DNA from: Dentipellis sp. KUC8613
Taxonomy: Eukaryota > Basidiomycota > Agaricomycetes > Russulales > Hericiaceae
Direction: 5' to 3'
Length of the DNA stretch: 27,648 nt
NCBI GenBank assembly: GCA_002286715.1
Contig: NSJX01000131.1
Span: 3,392 to 31,039, forward strand
The notes under the pieces are model-generated. The model was not told the origin of the DNA. It saw only the letters and a list, made by a program, of their open reading frames with translations, and did no database searches. Shown piece after piece: positions 18,063-27,510 of the stretch. Each line of letters begins with the position of its first letter. Within the stretch, counting starts at the first letter, position 1. Position numbers and translations under genes: made by a program.

Positions 18063-19490
18063 CTATTCTCCATGCCACCCTCTACAGGTCGGCCGTGTCA
18101 TACGCGCCCCCTTGCGTCCTCTACACGCCCCCTGCTTCTGTCTTTGCGCGCCCACCACCGTCCTGGCTCGCCCACCGCATCCTCCTCGTGCCTTAGTGCG
18201 TCCCACCACCGCCCTCGCCGCCTTCGGCCACCCACCGCCATCCTCGTTCACCACCGCCATCCTCGTCCGTCTGCCGCCGCCGTTTTTGCGCGTGCTCTCG
18301 CGCCCCAGCTCGCTGTCGTTCGTGCCTTGTCGCACCCGACAGACCTGCTCGCTCGCGCTCTCATTGATGCACCCCGGGCTGGCCTGGCTCGCGCCCTCGA
18401 GCCCCGCCCGTGTCTCTCCTGCCACAGGCCAGCCTCGCTTGCGCCCTGGCACCCTGCGTACGCGCCCTGTTCGCGCTGTAGGTGCCTTCCTTGCCGCTGT
18501 ATGCACCGTCCTGGCCGCTGTACACACCGTCTGGCGCCTCTGCCCTCTCCGCTGCTGCCTCCGCCCTCTCTGCCGCTGCCTCCGCCCTCTGCGCCGCCTC
18601 CCTGCCCCGTCTGCACCGTCGATGCGCCGCCCACCCTCTCCGCTGCCTCCCCGCGCCGTCTGCACCGTCTGCACCGCTTCCCCACCCTGTCTGCGCTGTC
18701 GACGCGCTGTCCGCCGTCTCTGCCATCTCCACTGCCCTCTGCGCTGTCTGTCGCCCTCCACGCCCTCTCCGCCGCCCTCCACTGACCCTCTGCGCCCTTC
18801 GCGGCCCTTTCCGCGGCCCTTCGTCGTCCGCTGCCGTCCTCTGCGCCATCCACCGCCCTCTGCCGCGCTGTCTGCCGCCCTCCGCCGCCCTCTGCGCCCT
18901 CTACCGCCCTCCGCCACCCTATGCGGCCCTTTCTGCCGCCCTTCACCGTCTGCCGCCATCCTCTGCACCTGTGGCGTCACTGGGGCGCACTGCATTGTTC
19001 GGGGGAGAGGGCGCGTCGCGTTCGCGTGTGTGAAACGACAGCGCAGGCAAAAAACCGTCCAAGGACAGCGAGACGGCGGCGAGGCGGGGCCAGAAGGCAC
19101 GAGAGGGTGTCGATGCGGCGCCACGGGGCGCAGCGAGAAGCATGCAGCACAGTACGAGGGTGCGTGGCACGGCACGAGGGTGTGTGAGGCAGTGGGGAGG
19201 GGACGGAGGGAAGTGTAGGCGGAGAGGTGAAGGGGGCGAGAGGCACAGGACAGACTGAGGGTAGCGAGGGTGGATTGGCCAGAGGGGGAGCAGGTGACAT
19301 GACACAGTGCGTGTCAGCGTCACACGGTATGCACAGGCACAACATGGCACGTTAGTGCATGCCAGGGACGGCGGAGCGGCAAGGCGAGAGGGGAAGCGTG
19401 GCCGCGGGAATGACGCGGGAGGCATGACATGCACGAGAGGGGGTGGCCGGTGGAACACACCGCGCGTCGACCCCTGATATTCTGAGAGGA
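18063..19490. repeat. CpG-dense low-complexity block, left arm
   Basis: C-rich on plus to about 19000 (CGCCGCCCTCTGCG-like), then switching to G-rich (GGGGAGAGGGCGCG) to 19490. Long frames are open on both strands across the same DNA, with S/P/R/A/C-rich peptides and no domain. Not called as coding. Confidence 0.75.
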
Positions 19491-20275
19491 TATCCATAGG
19501 ATATCCCATATATTCTTAGGTATATTCTGTAAGACTCATATCATAGCAATACTGTAGAAGAATATTGGACACCACGTGCACGTGCATGTCTATCGGGTCC
19601 ACATGATGCATTCGCGTCCTATTGCATGGGAGCGCGATTTCTCTAAGTCGCGTCCTTGCCTTCTGCCCCTTATCTTGGCCTCCCCCCCACTCTTCCTTCC
19701 CTCCTGCTCTCCCGTCCCTCCATCGTGATGGACTATATGCGACTCAAAATCAAGCATTGAGTATTTCTTCACCATTGTGCAGTGCTCAGAGTCTGCTTTC
19801 CTACCACTTCTAGCCATGGTTTCTGCCCTTGTTGGGCCTGCAGCACCCCACCTTCCCCCCTTCACACTATCACGAATTGCATGGGCAGACGGGGATCAAG
19901 CTAGCACTTGCTCTCCTCACTGGCAGAAGCCCGCAATACCATCCCTGGGCTCATGCTTGGCCCCCGCTCCTGAACGCGGCGCATATACTCGGCCATGATG
20001 AGGTCAATCCCTGCGCACACCCTCGCCTCTCCCGCGTTGTCAGTGTATCATATGAGGCAGGTGCGTAGGTTTGTCAGTGATCGCATTTCTCTACCTTGTC
20101 CACCATCCTCAACGATTCTGAGCCAATGCACGACATTGGAACATACTCGGGGTCATCTTCGTGCATGCACACTCACTAAAGGTCCGTTGCTCTGACACCT
20201 TTCTCCACAGAATCACAGAGCTCGTCACTTACGGAATTGGGTATTTCTCGTAAGTCATTCGTTTCAATACGCGCG
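19491..20275. other. Central gene-free part of the mirrored structure
   Basis: Starts with two close GGATATCC copies (19488-19504) and a 12-bp palindrome CACGTGCACGTG (about 19574-19585), followed by balanced-composition DNA. Minus-strand 20000-19910 is briefly open with protein-like content (MAEYMRRVQERGPSMSPGMV) but is short and ends in a stop. A decayed gene or retroelement remnant is possible; nothing is identified. Confidence 0.35.
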
Positions 20276-20568
20276 TGTAATGGGCGCGGTAGGGGGTAGT
20301 GTTTGACCTCTTGCTCACACCGTGCACAATACACCAGACTCAGCTATATAGAGCTCCGAAGTATGTAGTGCGAGGGTACAGGCAAGAAAAGGTCGAGCGC
20401 GCCAGAGGCGCGCTCGCCGACTATATAGTACCCGGCCATCAGATAATCTGATGGCCGGTAATTAGCGTACGGAGTCCGTTAAGTCCGTGTCCAGTCCGTG
20501 TACAGTATCTGGTCCATGTACCGTACCGTAACGTAAGCAAGAGCGCATTAGCACGTGTGGACGTTACA
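20276..20568 (+). mobile_element. LTR-like repeat with large internal palindrome
   Basis: 293 bp starting TGTAATGGGCG and ending GACGTTACA, with TGTAAY/RTTACA tips. Two diverged half-copies lie at 2972-3121 (direct) and 3122-3305 (inverted). A TATA-like CTATATAG (20421-20428) lies just before a 27-bp palindrome at 20432-20458 with 13-bp perfect arms (CCGGCCATCAGAT). No flanking duplication or coding interior was found, so it may be a solo LTR or a small LTR-type element. Confidence 0.6.
20432..20458. repeat. 27-bp near-perfect palindrome
   Basis: Arms CCGGCCATCAGAT and ATCTGATGGCCGG around a single A. The homologous palindrome at 3003-3025 keeps 11-bp arms. Confidence 0.9.
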
Positions 20569-20783
20569 CTAGTTGGGAGTGGGCTGTCACATGTGCGGCA
20601 GGATCTGATTCAGCCAGGGGGGTTATTTCATTTCAGTAAATATTAATAAGTTCTTAAGTTCATGATATATCCAACTGTAGGAATATTAATTTCTCACTAT
20701 TCTTTGTCATTTTCTATAATTTTCTTTGGTTTGCTAGTGTGAGAACCTGCTGCATGTGGGTAAGTCCACTCCCAACTAGTTTT
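20568..20783. mobile_element. Small foldback (MITE-like) element
   Basis: Inverted repeats of about 35 bp begin ACTAGTTGGGAGTGG at 20568 and end with its complement at 20783, roughly three-quarters identical. They bracket about 145 bp of AT-rich non-coding DNA. No target duplication is obvious. It abuts the end of the LTR-like repeat. Confidence 0.5.
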
Positions 20784-20940
20784 ACTTGATCTAGCTTATT
20801 GTGATTTGTCTACATTTTACCCAATTCCATCTTATCTTATCTTTTGTTTTATATTTTTTGTCTGACTCTATTTAATTTCACTGGATTTTACTAGATTTTT
20901 TTTTATGTATGCATGTCATCTAGCTAGAATATATAAGATT
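20784..20940. other. AT-rich spacer
   Basis: Poly-pyrimidine and T-rich DNA (CTTATCTTATCTTTTG, TTTTTTTT), CpG-free, changing abruptly at about 20941 to the GC block. No feature recognised. Confidence 0.4.
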
Positions 20941-22870
20941 CAGAGGGCGGTGGATCGCGGTGGAGGGCGCAGAGGGCGGCGGAGGGCGACGGACGGCGGG
21001 TAGGGCGCGAGGAGGGCGCGTCGAGGGCGGCGAGGGCGTCGAGGGCGTGTCGAGAGCGCGTCGAGGGCGCGTCGAGAGCGCGTCGAGGGCGTGTCGAGAG
21101 CGCGTCGAGGGCGCGTCGAGAGCGCGTCGAGGGCGCGTCGAGGGCACGTCGAGGGCGCGTCGAGGGCGCGTACTGCACGTGCTGCGCGTGGAGGCGGCGG
21201 AGAGGGCGGCAGAGGGCGTGGGGAGGGCACAAACAGCCTGAAGAGGGCTCGTGGAGGCGGTGCAGAGGGCGGTGAGGGCGAGTACGGCACGAGGAAGCGA
21301 CGCAGAGGGCGGAGAGGGCGCGTCGAGAGCGCGGACAGCACGTGGAGGGGGTGGAGAGGGCGGCAGACAGCGCGTCGAGGGCGGCAGACAGCGCGTCAAG
21401 GGCGGTGGAGGGTGCATCCAGGGCGCATGCAGCGCGTCGAGGGTGCGGACGAGCGTGGAGGCACGAGGAGGCGGCGTCGAGGGCGCGTCGAGGGCGCATA
21501 GGGCGCATAGGGCGCGTGGAGGGGACGGCGGACGGCGCGCAGAGGGTGGCGGAGAGCCCGTAGGGCACGTAGAGGCGGCGGACGTGGCGCGGACGGCGCG
21601 GATGGAACGAGGATGGCGATGGGCGAATGAGGGAGGCGAGGGCGGTGGTGGGACGAGAGACGGCGGCGGTGGGCGGCTGTGGGCGTGCTGGGGCGAGAGA
21701 GGGCGGCGGTGGGATGCGCTGGGGCGTGAGGAAGTGGTGGCGGGCGATCGAGGACGGCCGTGGGCGAGCGACGGTGGCGGCGGACGAGCGACAGCGGCGG
21801 GGGGCGCGCAGAGACGGCGGTGGGGCACTCGAGGGCAGCGGTGGGCCCAAGAGGTTGCAAAGGGGTGCTGCAGAGCGCAGCAGAGCCCGTGCGGGCACGA
21901 GAGTGCGGCGGTGTGTGTGAGAAGGGGCAGGCGGGGCGCGAGAAGACGGCGGTGGGCGGCTGTCGACGAGCGAGGGTGGCGGCGGGGCGTACTAGGGCGA
22001 GAGGGCGGCGGTCGGACGCGCCGGGGCGCGAGGAGGCAGCGGGGGGGCGGCTGTGGACGAGCGAGGGCGTACTGGGGCGAGAGAGAGCGGCGGTGGGACG
22101 TGCTGGGCCGAGAGAGGGCGGCGGTGGGACGCGCTGGGGCGCGAGAAAGCGGCGGAGGGCGCAGGAACGGCGAAGAGGGTGTGTGGAGGCGGCGAAGAGG
22201 GTGTGCGGAGGCGGCGGACGGCGTGTTGTGGCTGTGGACGGCGCAGGAATGGCAAAGAGGGCGTGCGGAGGCCGCGGACGGCGCGTGGAGGCCGCGGACA
22301 GCGCAAAGAGGCCGCAGAGAGGCCGGCGGAGGGTGCGGGGACAGCGCCAACGGCCCGAAGAGGGCGCGTAGGGTGTGAGGAGGTGGCGGAGAGGGCACAG
22401 ACGGCGGAGAGTGCCGTGTAGGCCGAGGAGAGGGCGGAGAGGGCGCGTCGAAGGCGCGTTGAGGGTGGCGTCGAGGGCGGGGAGGCGGCGTCGAGGGCAG
22501 GGAGGCGGCGTCGAGGGCGGATGGCGTGTCGGAGGCGCCGACAGCGCATCGAGGGCGCAGACGGCGCGTTGAGGGCGCAGATGGCGCATCGAAAGCATGT
22601 CGAGGGCAGGGAGGGGGGAGAGGGTGGCGTCCGGCGCATACGACGCGTGGAGGGCGGTAAAGGGGGCGTGGAGAGCACGTAGAGGGCGCATAGAGGGCGG
22701 CGGAGGGTGCGGAAGGCGTGGGGACAACGCATACGGCCCGAAGAGGGCGCGTACAGCGTGCAGAGGGCGCGGAGAGGCCGGCGGCTGGCGCATACGGTGT
22801 GTGGCGCGCGGCAGAGGGCACGTGGAGGGCGGCCGAGGGCGGTGGAGGGCGCATGGACGGCATGTGAGAT
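20941..22870. repeat. CpG-dense low-complexity block, right arm
   Basis: G-rich on plus (GGAGGGCGGCGGAGGGCG, GGGCGCGTCGAGGGCG), i.e. inverted relative to the left arm. It includes the 11-bp minisatellite at 21047-21167 and 24-bp units around 22450-22530 (GGCGTCGAGGGC, GGGGAGGCG). The minus strand has a 723-codon open frame (20920-23091), but overlapping frames on both strands are equally open and all give repetitive A/P/R/S peptides. Not called as coding. Confidence 0.75.
21047..21167 (+). repeat. 11-bp minisatellite, 11 units
   Basis: Tandem units GCGTCGAGGGC and GCGTCGAGAGC alternate for the first eight copies (a 22-bp higher-order unit), then the GGGC form continues. The period is close to one DNA helical turn and is not a multiple of 3. 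Confidence 0.9.
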
Positions 22871-22897
22871 TCTGGGGAGGGTATGGCTGTAGGGAGG

Positions 22898-22927
22898 CGA
22901 GCCCGGGATCCCGGGCTCGCGTGGTCA
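22898..22927 (-). repeat. GC palindrome box, right copy
   Basis: Contains a 22-bp perfect palindrome centred on GGGATCCC with GAGCCC/GGGCTC flanks. It is the inverted counterpart of 18019-18048. Confidence 0.75.
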
Positions 22928-23463
22928 GTCAATATCAAGGTGAAAGCAGTGGGACCACACCTGTATTGCCCAGCTGTCCTCGACTGACTTCTATTTCTCT
23001 CCTGCCAGTTGAATGTGAACTTGTGCACAAGAGGTGATGGGGTATAGGATTGTGGGGTGAGTGCCTCTGCGACGACAATGAAGTTCGGCAATTCCCGTGA
23101 AGTGCATGCATAGTCTCGTTGACGGGTCGAACTGCTCTCTCACACTAACATATAAATTTGCTAAAATAGCGAATAAATTATACTACACAGAGAGTACAAT
23201 TACACACTCCCACAAGCGATGCGAGACATATTCGTCGATTATTTGCACCAGTACGTGCAGATTTCATGAACAGAGCTGCTTTTGGCGACGCGACTTTGAG
23301 TTTGTGAGCGACTGTGATGTTTATAAAATATGATAAATTCAGGGTGCACTTATACCAGGGTTTTGTATGTGCAATCTCAATTTCATTGTGTTTGAGCAAA
23401 TATCAAAGCATACAGAAAAAGAACATCTTGGAAAGTGAACTGTTGAGGCGCACAGAAGCAAGG
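22928..23463. other. Gene-free subterminal region of the right half
   Basis: AT-rich, longer than the matching stretch on the left (536 versus 165 bp). AGCATACAGAAAA (23408) and GGAAAGTGAAC (23430) match the repeat end at 1621-1780. No gene is recognised. Confidence 0.45.
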
Positions 23464-23553
23464 CGTGGGAAAGCATTTCCTGTTTGTACGATTAAAATCG
23501 GACGGCGCAACCTGCGAGTGTGTCTAATTAAAAGTGATTCATGGCTGAATCAG
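23464..23553 (-). repeat. Right inverted terminus of the 5.8-kb mirrored structure
   Basis: Ends GTGATTCATGGCTGAATCAG, inverted counterpart of 17764-17853 (about 90% over 90 bp). Right of it lies a purine-rich tract of the minus-strand gypsy element. The flank therefore differs from the gag sequence left of 17764, and no target duplication joins the two ends. Confidence 0.7.
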
Positions 23554-23554
23554 A

Positions 23555-23575
23555 ACTCGCCCCTTCCAGAGGAGG
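23555..23575 (-). promoter_or_regulatory. Possible polypurine tract of the gypsy element
   Basis: On minus, TGGAAGGGGCGAG lies about 230 bp downstream of the last ORF of the gypsy element, exactly where a polypurine tract should precede the 3' LTR. No recognisable LTR of this element follows; the palindrome repeat end does. Confidence 0.4.
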
Positions 23576-23802
23576 CTCACAGCCGGATCAATACAAGTAG
23601 TATGGTAACGTACAAGTAGATTAATGGAAATGAGATATTAAAGAAATAATGGTGGGTGCGCGTTGAGGCACACCCGGAGATGGTTGCGTGAGTCGGAGCT
23701 GGTAGCTCGACTCGAGTGATAGGGACATACGCTTTCGCAAATGCCTGGCCATGGACTCTTGATGAGTCGTTAGGCGTGATGATGATGGAATCCCGTCGCG
23801 CA

Positions 23803-26427
23803 TTAAGGCGACGGGGGCAGCGGAATATCTTGAGGCTTGGCCTCGTCAAGTGCGGGGGCTGATTCGGCAGCCTGAGGAAAGGTGGACACGTCGGACGATG
23901 ACGCTGGTGGCGGGGCGGCGCCATCTCCTGTGGTGGACGCCGTCGCGCTGTCCTTGCCAGTGGGTTTGCCCTCGGTCGTCTTGCCCTCTTCGTCGACCTC
24001 CATGTGGTCGCTCGTCTGAGGGCCCGGGTTGGGAAGTCCGTAGATGCTGCATATGCGGCTCGTGACCTTGGACACCAGTTCCGGATTCTCGACGGTGGGC
24101 TCACTGAATGATGGGCGGTGGCGGACATAAGGCGCCATCATCGGTCTCGATGACGTTGGTGCCTCGCGCGACTCCTCTGCTACAGTTGGTGCTGGGGCGA
24201 CAGGAGCTGTTTGTGGTACAGCGTCTTGCACCCGCAGCATCTCGTAGGCAATCTCGGCAATATGCCCCTTCTGTCGCTTTGGCAAGTGATACCAGCCGCG
24301 CAGCCATTCACGGCTGAACACTTGGAATCGCTCTGCGATCAGCGGGGTGATGCCTCGCTCGGCGAGGAACTGACCAACAGTCTCGTCTATGACTGTCGGC
24401 GGCGGAGGAAGATGGATGGCCTCGTACGTGCGTACAGGGGCCGGGGTGATGTGCCAGTCGTCCATGATGAAAGCCGCGTATTGTTGCGGCGAGGCCAATA
24501 TGGCTGTTGCCGTTGCGTAAAAGTCCAGGTGTTGTCCTTTTTCCTCAGGTTGGAGCTGCATGAGCTCCTTGTATGCGTACACCGAGTCATTGGTGTATTG
24601 CCTGTCGCTCTTGACGAGCCCAAACGTGGGATGACGATTGGTTTCGATCCATTGTCGCCATTCCGCGATTGGGGCTTCTCAGCTCGGAGTCGGCACATAT
24701 GCTGTGCTCTTCCCCTTGCCTTTGTCTTTACGCAATGCCTGCGCTTGATCGCGGGCACGCGAGAATGCTCCAGCAAGCGAGGATGTTCCCTGCGCCACTG
24801 ATGAAGAAGGCTCAGGACCCGTTGAGGGACCCTGATTGTCGTGTTGACCCCGACCGTAATGCTGGTCGCTGGCCAACGGCATCTCCTCATTGTCGTCTCC
24901 TGCGTAGGCGGCGTCGATCTCGCTCCTGCTCAGCGCCTTGTACTCCCGGTCGTTTTGATACACTCGGACCCATTCTGGTGTCGACCAGTTGGAAACAGCG
25001 TACTTCTGCGCAGCCGTGCGTTGTCGCGACGGCGTGTTCTGCGCACGGTTGACAAAGTCGAGGGCCTGACAGTACTCGCGGTGGTGTTTGTTGCGCTGTG
25101 CCGCATCAAACAGTTGCTCCACCACGTACTTGTCCGTGGGGTCCATCTCAACCCTCCCCACTCGAAAGCACGCGAAGGGGATGTCACCAAGCGGGATTTG
25201 ATTCCCGGTGTGCATCACCCAATGCGCACATTTCGTGGCCAGAAGATAGCGGGGCCACACATACTGCGTGTTTGGGTCCCCAGAATATAGAAGGGCTGGG
25301 CCTAGAGGCCTGTTCCCGATGGGAGGTGGCGCTGCCAGCTTACCGAGCTGGCACTGCGCCACCGGGACGGTGTTGTCGGCGACCGCCTCAGGAGGAGGCG
25401 GCGTAGCCGACTTGGGTGGGGCCTCTGAGGCCATTGCGGGGGTGGCACGACGAGGCAGCGGACGCTGCGGGCGGTTGTCCTCCGCCATTGGAGTGTCCGT
25501 GCTGGCCGTTGACAGGCCTGCACGGCGGTCGTGCGACGGGCTGCGGTCACGGCGGCACTCGTTGTGCCGCTCGGGGCGCCGTTTGTCATGGCTGTGGCGG
25601 CATGGGGCGTCATCGGGGTGGTTGTGGCGGTCGTACCAACGCTCGTCACGGCGTCGCTCCTCGTGTCGGCACTCATCATGGCGGCGCTTGTCATGGCGGC
25701 GCTCGTTGTGGTGCGAGTCGGGTCGGCGGGTGTCGTCGGGGCGGCGGGAAGTCGAAGGCCCAGAGAGGGCATGGTATGGGGGTGGGGCGGCAGGCAAGGG
25801 TGTGGGGGTGTATGGCGCCGGTGCGGCGTGGCTGGTCTTGCGGCGGCATTCGCGGCCTTGGTCGATGTCGGCGAGGGAGCTCCGCATCGAGTCGACGCTG
25901 CCCTGAAGGAACGCGGCTTCCTCGCGCGCGTCCGCCAGGGCCTCATGCGCCTCACGCAGTTGCGCTCGGAGGCGTTCGTTCTCGCGGGCTAGGTCGGCAT
26001 CGGCGCCGCTCGGCGGCCCGGGATTGGAGGGCGCCTGAACGGCGAAGTTGGCGAGCCAGCGCGCTCGCGCGTTTTGAGCCTCGGCGAAGGAGGGATTGTC
26101 GTACTGGGCATCCATCCGATGACGGATGTAGGCCCCACAGCAGTTGCACTCCCCAAAGCGGTGGATTATGAGGCCGGTATCGGCCTCAAATCGCCACTGC
26201 AGGGAGAACTGATGCATTTGCGCGTCGTTTTGGACGGGGTAGTACCCCTGGTTGTAGTATGTTTGGGGTGGGAACCCCTGAGGATAACGAGTTTGCTGCG
26301 CAAACTGGTTGTAGTAATTGTGCGACGCATTCGATGCATTGCCCATGTTCATGTCATTGGCGGACATGGTGGTGGTAGTGGATGACACGAAGACACCGTC
26401 GGGTGACAGAGTTGCGTGCGTCGGCAT
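23803..26427 (-). pseudogene. Additional ORF downstream of pol, split by one TGA
   Basis: Minus-strand frame of 875 codons from ATG at 26427 to TAA at 23803, interrupted only by TGA at 24681-24679 (after residue 582). No domain is recognised. Visible features are a Cys cluster at residues 94-97, a predicted coiled coil at about 143-190, a strongly H/R/D/E-rich low-complexity region at 227-303, and a globular W/Y-containing middle from about 385. A further globular part after the TGA (AEWRQWIETNRHPTFGLV) is followed by a P/A/S-rich tail. It starts 65 nt after the pol stop, on the same strand, in the position where some retroelements carry env or an accessory ORF. It has no signal peptide or membrane segment. 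It may be a gag-type or accessory protein. Confidence 0.6.
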
Positions 26428-26492
26428 GTTCCATGTCAGCGATTGAACTTTATTGGGCTGCTTCTATTGCCCGATTGATCTGGCTTGTCAGA

Positions 26493-27509
26493 TTAGGTTG
26501 ACAGGCATCTATCAGCGTGCCTGGCCAATTGGCGCCAGTTCTTGACGCCCATGATGTCAAGATAGTTATCGAGGGCCTCCAAGGCGCGACAATTCTCGTA
26601 GGGTTCCCAGGTAGTATCTCCTAGGTTCCATCGTACTTCGAATTCAATTGTTTTGGGGTCGATCCATCGATGGCCGATGATCTCGTCCACCAGCCATTCT
26701 GCTTCGCGCGCGAAACCGAAGTCATACCACGATGTCGCGTCCCCGTGTGGGAAGAGCGCATCATTGTTCTTGTAGTATGGCCTCAGTTTGCTGATGTGGA
26801 AGGTGGGATTGATTTGTCGCACCTTCAGTGCCTCGGGCAAGTCCAGAGTATATGTAGATTTATTTGCGTGCGCCAGTAATATTTTGTATGGGCCCACATA
26901 TTTAGGTAGTAATTTATGCGCTCTGCCTTTGGGGAGCGCTAGGTTTTTGGTGGACAAGTATACCTGATCACCTTCTTTGAGAGGTGGATCTGGTTGCCTG
27001 TCCTTGTTGGCGTTGTGTGTCTGAGTGACCCGGCTTTCGATTATAGCATTGTGCGCGAGTGTCAAGTTGAACAATGCGTGCTGTACGAATTGTTTGACAC
27101 CCTGCACTCTGGTTGTGCGCGGTTCTAACCCAGGCATCATGCTCGGCATGAAACCATAGTTAAGCTCGAAGGGCGCGAACCCGCGCGACTGGTTGATGCT
27201 TGAATTGATCGTAAACTCGGTCATAGGCGTCTTGTTAACCCAGTCGGTCTGGTCCGGCTGCACAACGCCTCGGAATATTTGACTAACCGAGTGTATGGTA
27301 CGCTCAGAAATTCCATCGGTTTGAGGGTGGAACGCCGTGGACATGAGCAGTCGCGTGCCCAAGAGACGATGTGTCTCCTTCCAGAATTTCGACGTGAACT
27401 TTGAGTCACGGTCGGATACGATGGAAGTGGGCAGTCCATGTAGACGGACTACTTCGCGAATGTATATCCACGCGAGCTCAGACGCTCGCGTTGTTGTATT
27501 AATGGGTAT
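26493..27509 (-). pseudogene. Ty3/gypsy chromovirus pol fragment: integrase C-terminal half with chromodomain
   Basis: The frame is open from the repeat end at 27510 to the stop at 26493, 339 codons counting the stop. It begins inside the integrase core just before TTTRASELAWIYIREVVRLH. It shows the second catalytic Asp (in VSDRDSKF) and the catalytic Glu exactly 35 residues further on (in QTDGISER), preceded by HPQTDG. It then has a GPY/F module (LLPKYVGPYKI) and a C-terminal chromodomain (EWLVDEIIGHRW ... VRWNLGDTTWEPYENC). Protease, RT, RNase H and the first catalytic Asp are missing. They lie beyond the inserted repeat or outside the window. No frameshift or stop is present in this part, so the copy is young. 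Chromodomains steer such integrases to modified chromatin. Confidence 0.92.
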
Positions 27510-27510
27510 T

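Noticed and set aside
18063..19218. Overlapping 370-codon minus and 368-codon plus frames
   Set aside because: Both are compositional artefacts of the CpG-dense block; neither shows a domain.
20920..23091. 723-codon open frame on the minus strand
   Set aside because: It runs through the G-rich low-complexity block. Other frames on both strands are open over the same DNA. The peptide is repetitive A/P/R/S with no domain. Minisatellites with periods not divisible by 3 pass through without frame damage.
17245..24681. TGA read as an amino acid in this organism
   Set aside because: vps2 ends in TGA right after its MIM1 motif, so TGA is a normal stop here. CpG mutation explains the three cases.
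25268..26171. Plus-strand frames of 212 and 251 codons
   Set aside because: Antisense shadows of the H/R/D/E-rich part of the minus-strand ORF.
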